A DNA stretch of 64,000 nt from Eudorina sp. 2006-703-Eu-15 (lineage: Eukaryota > Chlorophyta > Chlorophyceae > Chlamydomonadales > Volvocaceae): assembly GCA_003117195.1 (NCBI GenBank), contig BDSI01000004.1:2284421-2348420 (forward strand). Reading direction: 5' to 3'. Shown piece after piece: positions 48,601-59,387 of this stretch (position 1 is its first letter; every line of letters begins with the position of its first letter). Below the pieces are notes generated by a model. It searched no databases. It was not told the DNA's origin and saw nothing but the letters and a program-made list of their open reading frames with translations. The position numbers and the translations under genes are program-made.

Positions 48601-51600
48601 CGCGCTGCTGGGAGCGCGCCGGCGGTTGCTGTGCCCGCGGCCCCTTTCACAGCCCCTGTTGCGAGGAGGGACGAGGGAGGGAGGAGGAGGCCGCAGGTGG
48701 CCTGTTCAGGTGGCCTGTTCAGGTGGCCTGTGGCAATGTAGCGGCACCCCAGCTGAGAAACTCAGTGGCCAGACAAGCGCCCCGGGCCACCTTGCCATCT
48801 GGGCGATCTCCGTAACACCAGGATGCTTCATTCTGGTCCCTTCCCCCACCGGGTCTTCCTCAGCTGCTCGCCGCCACACGTCCCCATTACACGGCAGCAG
48901 CGACACAGCTTACCCACACACTTATCCATCCACCCAACCAATATGTCCACCAATTTCCTACACCCGCCCGCCCACCCACCTGCCGGGCGCCCCGGAGGTC
49001 CGCAACTCTCATCCGAGGCCGTGCTCGCGCCCTGAGGCGGGGGACGAAGGAACGGACAAAGGGTTATAGGGGTGGTAGGGCGGGACCGCAGAATGACATG
49101 ATTGTGTGTCGGTGCTGCTGCCACAACACAACGTTGGATCTGGGAACTACTGGAGGCGCCAACGGCTCGAGGATGTCCGCCGGCTCCAGGTGGCCGCTGA
49201 CGAGTGGTGCACACAGCTGGTACCTGTCTCCGCTGCACTGGCGGCACCGCGTGGGACCCCATAAGCAGCCCAGGTCTGCGGTATCCGAAGCCCCGCCGCT
49301 GCATCACCCGGCCACCACTCACATTGCACCTCTCTCTTCTTTGGGGGCTGCGACCTGCCGTCGGTCCCTCCTCTAGCCCGCCCGCAGCCACAGGCACGCT
49401 GCCGCTGCCAGTCGAGGGCGACGCGCACCCAGCTGCACTGCGGCCCTGCGGCGGCTGCACGTCCTCCTCCCCCTCCCGCTCCTCGTCCTCCTCCTCCTCC
49501 TCCTCCTCTGCGAGCGTCCCCGTTGCCGTCCCCGTCCCCGTCCCGGCCGAGAGCGAGCGCGAGGGCGAGGCGGGCGACACGGCGGACAGCGACGAGCGAC
49601 CCCCACAGGTGCTGGCGGACGGCCGCGCACCCGACCGGGCTCCCACCGTCGCCCCGCCCCGCGACACGCCGTCCGCCTCCGTCTCCTCATCCTCCGCACC
49701 CGCCAGCCGGGGCGCGGCCCCCGTGGGCGAGGAGACCGGCGGCGTGTCGGACTGCGGCAGCCGGCTACCGGCGGGCACCACCACTGGCACCAGCAGGCCG
49801 ACGGGTGGAGGGCCCGCGGAGACCTGCGCCAAGGTAGAGGCGGCGCAGTACGAACGACATGGGACCACATCCATAACTCCATCTCGAGAGATGGGAACTG
49901 GATCCGAGAAGGGAAAATCCGGGGGCAGGAAGAAGGAAGGGTATGGCCCCAGGGATCGGTAGACATCAGCGGGCGAGCGTTCTTCGTCGAAGCGGGCGGT
50001 GGGGTCCAATACCAGGAGGGTCCGTCGACAGCAAAGGCACGCCGCTGTACGGCATCGCGGCAAAGGGCGGCCGGCGGTGCGACGCGCCACAGCTGCGCCT
50101 GGTACGCGCATCGCCGGATCCCGACGCCCCTCCCTGATGCGGGGCCGGCACCAACCAGCCGCATTCTGCTGCCGCAGGGTAACACCTGCCGTCCCCAGGA
50201 GGTTCTCGGATGCCCCCATCCACACCTTGGGCGCTCCTTACACCGCACTGCCCATCGCCGGGGCGCCCCGCCTTCCCTCCCCCTAGCCGAGCTGCCCGGC
50301 CCCCCGTCCCCACCATGTCCAGGGAGATGTCCAGGAAGGGGTCGTATGCGGTGGACGTGTGGCCGCACACCGAGCAGGTCACGTCGCTGCGAAGGACGCC
50401 GCCAAAGACCGCGTCCACCAGACTGAGGGGGGGACCGCTGAAGCGGCCGCCGTCGCCCTCACCCGCCGAGTGAGCATCCGCTCCCCCCACCTCGTCTGGC
50501 GCAGCGGCTGTAGCAGCGGCAGCAGCACCCGCAGCTGCACCTGCTGCAGCCTCGCACCCGGCCCCCCCTCCTGCGGGCCGATGAGGTCCTCCGCGGGGCG
50601 GTTGGCCACCGGAGCTGCGGTCGCCGTCAGTGCATACATGGACGGGGGCGTTGGGGGGCCAGCAGGGCGGGGCACCAAGCGCCGGATGGGAGTCTGGAGA
50701 CGAGAGGGCTCGCCTTACGGTGGCGGGCGGGTCGCACCACCTCGCAACGCAGATGCACTCACTGTGAACTCAACTCCAAGAAGAACAACATAGCACCGAC
50801 GCATTTCACAGCTCCGCGGCACAACGTGTCCGGTCAGAACAACGGCAGCGATGCGCAGGAACACTATCATGATCAAAAAACGCATTTCGTAAACCCTTCT
50901 TGCCACCGTCCGGTTGACTGCAAACCGGGCGCGCACGCAAGTCGTCCAAGGTCGTACATCGTCGCCTGGCCGTACACAGCGGTGGTGGTACACAGTCACC
51001 TACCCGGCCGTCAGGGAGGGCCCCAGCGGCGACGCGGCGTCTGCGGCCCCTCCCGGGGGGCTGGCGGAGCTGTACTCTTTCTTGACTGGCGAGGCCGCAC
51101 AGCCCGCCGCGGGCGTGCCCTGGCGGCAGGGTGCCGCAGCCCTAGGCCGCGCCATCCGGGGCTCCGCAATCACCGCAGCCGTCAGCCCCGACAACGCCGA
51201 CAGGTAGAACTCGTGGGCGTCCTGCTGCCGGTAGCCTGCAGGGAGCCGTCACGACCAGGGTGGCTCACTAAAGATATGGATATATAGTCGGCCGGCAGGG
51301 AGGCGGTCGCAACGGGGGCCATTCACCCACCCAGGCGTTGAGGGGAGGCCAGGAGGGGAGGCAACACGTAGGTACGGGACCCGGCTGGGCGCTCATATGA
51401 GGGAGCACTCGTACTGCCGTACACGTGGACGGACGAGCATACCGGAGGGTGCATGTGCCGTCAGGGCGGTGCCCCACTGCCCCGAAACACACATGGTCAG
51501 AACGAAGCCGGTCACACCCGGTCGCATGCATTGACGAGCAGTGAGCCCCCGGGGGGTACGCCTCCGTTGGGTGCCCCCGCGGAGACGCCCGACAGCCTTG

Positions 51601-53672
51601 CAGGGGCGGCTGCTTCGAGGCACGTGACGAGCGACGGCAAGCTGGCGGGCTGGGGTGGCGGACAACGGGACCGGGCGCCGGAAAATGGGCCCTGCCGACA
51701 GGGCGTTGATCGCTGTCCCTCCGCCGCCCCCGGCGTCTTTCCCCTTAATACACACGCACCGGGTATTGGTATGAACGCATACGGGCACCTGTTGGGCTGT
51801 GCCGTGCCTCTCGCATACCCACCACGGACACACTGCCGACCAACACACGCCATGCACCCACCTGCCAGGTTGTCCGCAAACGACCACCACGAGTACAGGA
51901 AGTCGGCCGGGCTGAGGGGCGCCCGGTCCCCCGAGTAGGCCGCCGCGAACACCGCGTCCTGCCAGCCAGTCAATCAGTCAATAAGTCAGTCAGTCAGTCA
52001 ATCAAAGCCCGTCAGCCAACCCAGCCAGGTAGGTAGGTCGCGGCAATCTTCAGTCAATGAGAGGCAAGAGCGAGGGCCCAGGAGGAATACCAAGGTCGCA
52101 ACGAGGGCGACCGGCCAGGCTGCATCCATGCATGTTAAAAGAGGGACGGCAGGTATCCGCACGCCACGTGCAGGATGGGGTCGACGCCGGCCCGCCCGCC
52201 CGTCCACCATCCGCACTGCGGCTTCCCCTGCGCCAAACCCCAGACATTCCCAGTGACCCGCCTGCAACCCCACCCCCTTCATCCCCATACCGCGCACCAG
52301 CTCGCAGGAGAGGCAGGGTGTCCCGGACGGTTCCTTGCTGTGCTTGGAGCAGGCGCCCTGGGCGTGCCCCTGGCCCAGAAAGTAGTTCCGCAGCAGCGGG
52401 GAGTGGATGAAGACCTGCGGGCGGGGGCGGCAGGGGGGCGGGATTTAAAAAGAAGGGGGGCGGGATCTGGGCAAGGGGCTCGGCCAGCGGGCAGGGGTGC
52501 ATAGCACGCGTGCACACTTGCAGGCAGGCAGGCAGGCAGGCAGGCCCTTGCCAGCCCGACGGACGACAGCCCGCATGGATCCCCTCTCGAGTGCAGTGAG
52601 GATGTGTCCCAGCAGCCCGTGTCCGTGTCCGTGCAGCACAGTGGCGGCCAGTGGGTGACCGAGTATGCCTCGACACCGCATTTCAGCCCCCTTGGTATGC
52701 TGCAGCCGACTTGGTCAGAAGTCGCCGGCTGCCGCGTCGACATGTTTTGGCCCCGCTCCTCCCACTGCATCGCCTCCGTCCTAGAGCACTACGGTGCTGC
52801 ACGCTGGCATTTCGCCCCAACACCGGCCCAGCCCGTACCACGTCCTACAGCCGCGCCCTGCCAGGCGCCCCCCTCGCACCTGCAGGACGCTGTTCATGAA
52901 GCAAGTGTTGCCCAGGTTGTTCAGGCCTCGGAGTCCCGCTGGGAAGCCGTCCGGGGCAACAGCGCAGCCGCCCGCGGCCAGTCGGAGCGCTGCGGCCCCC
53001 TCGGCCCTGCCCTGGAGCGCAGCGCGGACAGGGACACCCATCTCAGCGTCACTAGGGAGGAGGGGAACCCTCCCTTGAGATAGAGGGCTCAGCAGGCAGG
53101 AAACCCGGAGCTTCGCCGCACCGTACCTGCAGTCCGGGCACTCGCACAGCCGCCGCTCCGACGGATGCTGCCGCTCGCAGGACCGCAGCCTTGGCGTCGC
53201 CGAGGTTGGTGCGCAGCGCCTCCAGGCCAGGGTCCGCACTGGCCCGGGCCCGCTTGGCCCTCACATCCGGCCCGGGGTCGTGGTGCGGCAGCCCGGGGCT
53301 GAGGCCGCGGTCGATGTACCGCCTGGCTACATGGGAGAGCTGCAGGCCGGGTGGCGGGAAGGATCAGCCGGTGGCATGTCAGAGCGGGTCAGAGGTGGCG
53401 ATGCGCGGGGAGCCCTCCCTGGCCCTCAGGGAACATGAGCGTGGGGCGCACGTCTGCCTTCATTGCGGATATTTACATGTGTTTCAGAAGCAACGGGAGA
53501 TCACTGCATAGATGGAAGCTGTCGGGTTGTGAGATCGGGATGGACTTCCAAGGGGGCGGCCGTCAGGCGCAACCGACCTGGCGGCCTTCATCGAATGATG
53601 ACTGGTAGACGTAGTCACGGCAGCTGCAGCAGTACAGTTCCGATCGGACCACGTCGATGAGGATGGTTGATC
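45678..53672 (-). CDS. USP22/Ubp8-type ubiquitin-specific protease, 5' end unresolved
   Basis: Exons right to left: 53578-53672, 53127-53339, 52880-53011, 52298-52414, 51862-51958, 51004-51235, 50314-50422, 49355-49823 (low end tentative), 48339-48655, 47465-48091 (high end tentative), 46808-47221, 46389-46456, 45678-45963. Phases agree where borders are firm. Visible: second half of a ZnF-UBP finger (ILIDVVRSELYCCSCRDYVY), Cys box GLNNLGNTCFMNSVLQ (nucleophile codon 52901-52903), YRQQDAHEFYLSAL, zinc-ribbon Cys pairs in VTCSVCGHTSTAYDPFLDIS and WVCSACQRR, LALHVKRFEH, His box KGDLSGGHYVVFVRP (codon 45816-45818) and WYQCDDAW. Finger-plus-USP order and the motifs match USP22/Ubp8, the SAGA histone H2B deubiquitinase. 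Large inserts: Glu-rich, RGG-rich and a His tract. The first half of the finger and the start codon were not found; they should lie between 53.7 and 54.6 kb. Confidence 0.85.
46472..46537. repeat. 12-bp minisatellite (GATGGTGATGGC)n in a deubiquitinase intron
   Basis: About five and a half units of gatggtgatggc, just upstream (minus-strand sense) of exon 46389-46456, close to its 3' splice site. Confidence 0.92.
51965..52010. repeat. Imperfect (AGTC)n run in a deubiquitinase intron
   Basis: Tetranucleotides of AGTC/AATC type directly beside the acceptor of exon 51862-51958. Confidence 0.8.
52521..52545. repeat. (CAGG)n microsatellite
   Basis: Six CAGG tetranucleotides in the deubiquitinase intron between exons 52880-53011 and 52298-52414. 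Confidence 0.93.
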
Positions 53673-54656
53673 CTGGCGGAAAGCAAGCGGAACGGTGGTA
53701 GATTACATCAAACGTGATGATACAGGGGTGGCATGCCGGGAAGTGACTGCCATGCCACCCGCTCCGGGCGTCACTCACCGCAGGCACAACCTTGCAGAGC
53801 TCCGTTACCCCCATATTCGCTTTCTGCGGGCCAGATCCCTTTGTGAGATACCGCTTGCCCACATGCACAGCACGCGTGGGTGGCAGCCGGCGTGGCGCGG
53901 GCATTCTGCGTGCAGGGAAGCAAAGGTTTTCAGAAGATCATGGTTTGTACCAACGGATTAGTGCTTGAATATTGTACGCCTTGAGATATCAACCATCATA
54001 ATAGCCATAACTGTTGCATCCCAGATACCGCTCACGACGCCTTGCCATTTCTGCAAAAGACCTCCTACAGATGCCAGTAAAAGTCAAGCAAGCTCACATT
54101 ATGGAGTAAGAGATTTCCATAATCTATTGCTGTAAACTCGACATTGACGTGGGGACAGCAGCCGTCAGGCTTAACGCGCTTCATGCGGAACCTGAACCCT
54201 GAGGCCTGGTGATTAGTTGATAGTTGGCAGACATGTGCAACTACTCGTTATACAAGAGTGCCAGGATATTTCGGAATCGCGGGACCAGTGTGACTGTGAA
54301 GGGATAGGATACCGTAACTAGGCAAAGCTAAAGAATTTGGCGACCATGATAGAGCAGGGAAATGTTAAGCCGCTGAGCAATACGGACAATAATGGCGTGT
54401 TGCAGGTTGCCGTGGCAGGTTGCGCAGGTCCAACCTTAGGTCCAACTTCAGTACGGAGCATTACTACTGCAGCCCAGACTGCATGCCCACGCTGCATGCC
54501 AGACTCGTCAGCCTGTTAAACCCGACCAAAGATTTACAAACATATTGTTGTGCAAGGTATACTAACCACTTGTAAACAGGCAAGATGCACTGAAGTACGA
54601 AGGCGCGTTGCGGGCATAAAGCATGTCTATGTAGTATTAACAACTAAGTTAATGAG
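53673..54656. other. Divergent interval holding the deubiquitinase 5' end
   Basis: About 1 kb, AT-richer beyond 53.93 kb. A candidate deubiquitinase exon ends at 53779 (donor GTGAGT, minus strand) in a Cys-containing frame whose phase fits, but its upstream limit and start are unclear. The rest should include the promoters of both divergent genes. Confidence 0.45.
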
Positions 54657-57059
54657 ATGATATTAGGAATTGCGGACGACCTGCTCAGCGCAGACGAGCC
54701 ACGTTCGCACTACTTGACGAAGGTTGGCGGCGTGCCATGGGTGCCTACAACGGGCTGCGGGTTGGCACCCAATGGCTGTGACTGGGCGCAATCGACGACT
54801 TGCAAAGTTTGCGGGAGAAGTTTGTCTTTGGTCTTTCAGGTAAACACAACCACTCCTGTGTCTTCTGCTGCTGATGGAACGACTCAGCAACAAACGCTGT
54901 ATGGCGAATCGCCCTCGAGAATGTTTTGTCCAAGTTATGCAGGCTGTGCAGCTGAATCTCGCTTCCATCAACCGCTAACCGTAACTTTGTCGACGACACA
55001 GGTCGCCGTCCCTCGCACAAAAAGAGTGTCGCATTTATTCTTTTGGATACAGGCGTATGCTCCTTTGACTTCAGCGGTTGGGGGCAGGGTCATCGAACGC
55101 GTCCTCCTGGTGCTGGGCTGCACACACGCGGACTGCGGCACCGACGCACGCAGCTGGCGAGCCTTTCGGTGCCAGCAAGCTGTCGGGCGGTCGGAAGCAG
55201 CGGCCACAGTAGCGGGAAGTGGAGATGGTGCTAACCACGAGGCAGCACCACCTGCATCCAAGAAGATCGACGATAAGCCTCTCAAGCCAAGCCACGTCGC
55301 CGATCCTTGCGGCTTCCCTCTCGGCACTTCGGCTGACGCGTTCGGATGCGGCTTTGAATGCGACGAAGGGTTTGGTGCGCTGGTATGCGCAGCCGGCACA
55401 GGTGGTGGCGCCGACAGCTCGGCCTTGGACTTCTCGGACCTTGGGGCCGTGTTGGAGGACTGTGCGGCGAAGCAGCTGCAGCAGCAGCAGCCGCCGGCTG
55501 GTGCGTCGCGAAGTGATCGTTCCGACACGTGGGGAGCGGCGGCTAGCAAGGGTGGTGCAGTGGCTGACCCTATCGCCGCCAGCGGCAGCGATGCATGTAC
55601 GCCCAGCGTCGCGCTGGACGTGGCAGGCCCCCTTTTACCGGAGTTCCATATCATCGCCATTGCAGAGCCGGACGGTAAGTGAACCAGGGGCGAATGACGG
55701 CACGTGAACCCAGCCGGGCCACATGAATACAATCGGGGCGTTGCATGATGCTCGTTCATTGCTGTGCTGTCCGTGCTCAGCACTTCGGAGGCATGGTAAC
55801 TGCTGCTTGCTTAGAAGCTCTACGGACGCACCATGCACTAGGCACGTAGGCTGCAACTAACGGAACTGTTACCGTCAGTCAGGGTGTGTGTGCTCTGCAT
55901 TATGTGCGGCACACGCAGGCACATTGCAATGTTGGCAGGCCCGCTGCGTTACTGGCACGTGCCGTCCTGTACCGAATATTGTACATGCCCCGCGCGCCCC
56001 CCCAGAGCGGCAAGGCGGCGTGCGCCGTGATGAGCACGATCACGTGCAGCGACTTCTTGAGGAGTACCAGCGGCGGGAGGGGCTGACGGGAGAGGACCCG
56101 GCCTCCACCCGGCCCACCAATCCTGATGGTGGCAGCATGGCTCGTCCTTCAGGATCGCAACACATGGCTCCGGGGTCAGCGCCCGGCGGCCGCAGGTCAT
56201 CACCCAGCATGCAGCAGGGCATGGGCGGCAGCGACGATGGAGGTGGCGGATCAGAGGGTGTCGGCGATTCTCCCGGTGCGGAAGGTGATGACGGCAGCTC
56301 GTGGGCCGGAGAGGAGTACGAGGAGGACCATGTACGGGGTGTCCAGGGGCCGTACCTCAAGTTCGCAGCACGTCTCCGTCGGCAGCCTGACCAATGCGCC
56401 AGGTGCGGTGCAGCACATTGATCGGTGCAGGACGATTGGAAAGCAAGCTTACTTGCTACAGGTCCGTCTTTTGGTTAGTGACAACGGCGGACTAGGGATG
56501 ATACACGCATTATGATCTGGGTTGAAGTAGTCTGGGCATTCCGTCAGAATTCATCACACCCATGCCTCGTGCCGTTTCTGCGTGTGGGTATTCTACAGCA
56601 AATTTACTTAGGTAGACAGACCCATGCCTGCTGAGGTGTATGAGCTGAAGCCCGATCGATGTGCTGCGTGTGCTCCTCAGGTACTCACGGGAGGGCCAGG
56701 TGCTGTGGCCGTTGCAACATCCGCCGCAACCCTCGCCATGCACGTGTTGTGGCGCTCCTCGGGTGTTCGAGATGCAGCTCATGGCGCCCCTTCTGGCTGT
56801 GGTTCTGGAGTGCGCCGAGTGGTTGCATGGGCCGGAGCTGGAAAGGCATCGCGCTGCCATCAACGCGGCCGCGAACTGGGACTTTGCCACACTTGCTGTG
56901 TACACGTGCAGCGCCAACTGCCAACCGATGGGGCAGGCATTGGTTCCGCACGGGTCGGGGTCCCAGGTGCATGAGGCCGCAGTGCTTGTGGAGGAGTGTG
57001 TTCACTTGGTTAGTGAGGCTCAGTGCCATGTACCGGAGGAGCTGAAGGTGGGGATGTAA
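54657..57059 (+). CDS. PDCD2L: PDCD2-like protein (ribosome-assembly chaperone family), 526 aa
   Basis: Four exons, 54657-54839, 55053-55674, 56006-56402 and 56681-57059, join in phase. PDCD2, PDCD2L and yeast Tsr4 escort ribosomal protein uS5 to the nascent small subunit; that role is transferred from the family. N-terminal block: LGIADDLLSADEP, YLTKVGGVPWVP and the zinc-type pair CKVCGRSLSLVFQ (C49, C52), joined by splicing to AYAPLT, then LLVLGCTHADCG and WRAFRCQQA. C-terminal block: YLKFAARLRRQPDQCARYSR, CTCCGAPRVFEMQLMAPLL and WDFATLAVYTCSANC, the conserved PDCD2_C signature. No MYND finger is present, favouring PDCD2L over PDCD2. The middle (about residues 170-360) is low-complexity and acidic. 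The first intron (54840-55052) is 213 nt and has no in-frame stop. The stop codon overlaps TGTAA at 57055. Confidence 0.9.
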
Positions 57060-59129
57060 TAGCTGCCGTATGTACAACGACACACGTTTGGCACGAGATG
57101 GAGGGTGGGTGTTTGGCTGGCGAGTGCTCGGGTCGGTGACGGCAGGTCTGGGCCCACTGAGTGCGGCGGGCCTGTCGGAGTCGTAATGGCTGTCGGTGGT
57201 GGCGGTTCGGCCTGTGTCATGCCAGCTGTTAGGTGATGAGCAAATGGACGAGCCGTGGGAGCTGTTGGAGGTGCTGTAAATATTCGCGGATTTGTGTCTG
57301 GTTAACAAGCGGCAGACTGTATGCATGAGTGTGCACGGGTGAGCTGGGAGGTCGAGGGGCTCGGGTAGACGGGAGAGGGGAGGGGGATGGAGAGGCGGTA
57401 CACAGACTATGAGTGGAGCTATGGGGCCCGGGATCCAGGCAGCGAGGAGCACTGGGAGGGACCCGGGGTGACAGCGGGGCTGGAGGGAGGTTGCCGTAAT
57501 GTGGTCCCCGGATCATGGATCCAAGTCCACGAATAACACGGACGAAGACCTTGGCTCACCTGAGTACATTAGGACCCTTCCTCCGAGACCCTTGCATTTG
57601 GCTGGGTGTCCCCGGTGACAAGTTGTTTAAGCGCATCGTTCCCTGTTATGCCCTCCTGTCCCGCAACTCCTTCCCTCATACTGAATGTCGCTGCAGTACG
57701 GCAACCGCTTCGGCCGACGTCTGTGCGTGGGATGTCACCCTGGGCGGGCACGCCAGAAGTGCAGGAGGATGTGTCCAGCAGCGGCGCCGACGCTACAGTC
57801 TGACTACCACGCACCCACCTACCATTGTAGTAGCAAAAGAGATGTAGCTACAGCCACCGCCGGCACTTGGAACAACACAGTGATGGTGTGAGAGCCACCA
57901 GAACACACTGTGGGGCGAACCGGCTGCAGCAGCAGCACCTCATCGGGCACTAGATAGATACCGACTGTAACAGGAATTCGAGCCCCTTTTCAGTGCGCTT
58001 TCAGGCTCGTATTACACCGACCTTGGGGGCAATGGTGGCCATGCATGAGTAATGGGGGCCGTGCTTTCAGTATTGTTGGCTGCTGGGATGGCATCGGCTC
58101 TCAGCATGTGGATGGGTGGAATTTGATCATATGCAGTGTAAGGCGCTCCTGCCTCCTCCTCCTCTTCATTATTTGCAGCGGCCCGCTTGACTGGCGAGTA
58201 AAGTAGTTGGGCGGTGAGGGGCGTCATGTCACGGGACTGGAGCCGGGGGTTGTCGTGGGATGTTTATATATACCGACTTATCGGTCCTGTGCAGCCCTAC
58301 ATCCCTATGACACCAGAAGGGGGGTAACCCCCCCGTAACCGTCACCCTGGGGGTAATGGGCAGGGGTTAAGGCAGGGGTCAAGGTTACGCACCCACCCTT
58401 GGCAGGAGGTGGGGGGGTAAATGTACCCAGGGGTAAGGGTAACCCCTTACGGAGGGGGTAAGGGAGGGGGTAAGGGAGGGGGTAACCCTAGCATGCAGTA
58501 CCTGCTGCATGCTGACTAGGTGCTGACGTCACTTTGAATGAAACGGTTGGCGCTGTTCGGAATGAATGAATTGCCCACGATGTGTGTGTAATGAATTGAC
58601 TCTCAAGTTTTGCTGCGGCTTCTGAGGTTATGCGCGGGGCGCTGCGGGACGTTGCGGGACACGGAGCGGTGTCCCCATGTCCGGCCGAGCGGCGGGTGGA
58701 CGTCGTCGACCGGGTCACTACTACCTTTGTCTCTGTGTCATATAAAAATTCCATCAGATGCGCTATGATTTATGAATGATAAATATGTAAAAATGACCGC
58801 AAACGGCTCATCCTTTCATTGTTTTTGTTCTAGTGAAGTGATTCTGCCAGCGGCTATCTTTAGCTCAAGCGGCTAGGGGTGTATCCCTCATGTTCTGAAT
58901 CGATTGTGATTTTTGGTTGATGAAAGCGTCCCGGAAAACACCATGCGCCCGTGTCTCCGTTGAATTTTTTTAAGAATATGTTTTCGTTTCTTGTTCGTTT
59001 GCAAATCCGTAAATAGAGGAATGATGTCGTTTTGCAACAAAGGTATTGGTATGGATTATGTTATAAAGTGATGAGTTTGGCTTACAACCGCAACCCACAC
59101 GGCCGCCGTACTGTCTTTAAACCGGCGTG
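57060..59129. other. Intergenic region before the satellite block
   Basis: No gene recognised. It contains the PDCD2-like 3' flank, a G-rich block at 58.3-58.5 kb and an AT-rich tract from about 58.74 to 59.10 kb. Short open frames (57515-57847 +) have no motif. Confidence 0.45.
58318..58490. repeat. G-run/GGGGTAA-rich tract
   Basis: Irregular repeats of ggggtaa and gggggtaagg on the plus strand, plus cccccgtaacc on the left, allowing both G-quadruplexes and a foldback. The last part has three near-identical gggggtaaggga units. Confidence 0.8.
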
Positions 59130-59240
59130 CCATGGCCTGGGACCGAGTCCTGACCGCGTGCCAGGGCGTGCCATGGCCTGGGACCGAGTCCCCTGGTTTG
59201 GGACCGCGTGCCAGGGCGTGCCATGGCCTGGGACCGAGTT
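59130..59240. repeat. Short tandem repeat, about 40-50 bp unit
   Basis: The phrase ccatggcctgggaccgagt starts at 59130, 59171 and 59221, linked by variants of gaccgcgtgccagggcgtg. It lies just before the 184-bp satellite block. Confidence 0.85.
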
Positions 59241-59387
59241 TTTTGTTTCGACCGGCAGGGTACTGCAAATAGTCCCAAATAATTCATTCGCAAGGGTCTA
59301 AGTGTCATGCGACCCGTAGGGCATCGATCCTGCCTCGCACCTAGCTATCATTATCATATTGGGAATCCCGGGCCACCTACCCCTTCA

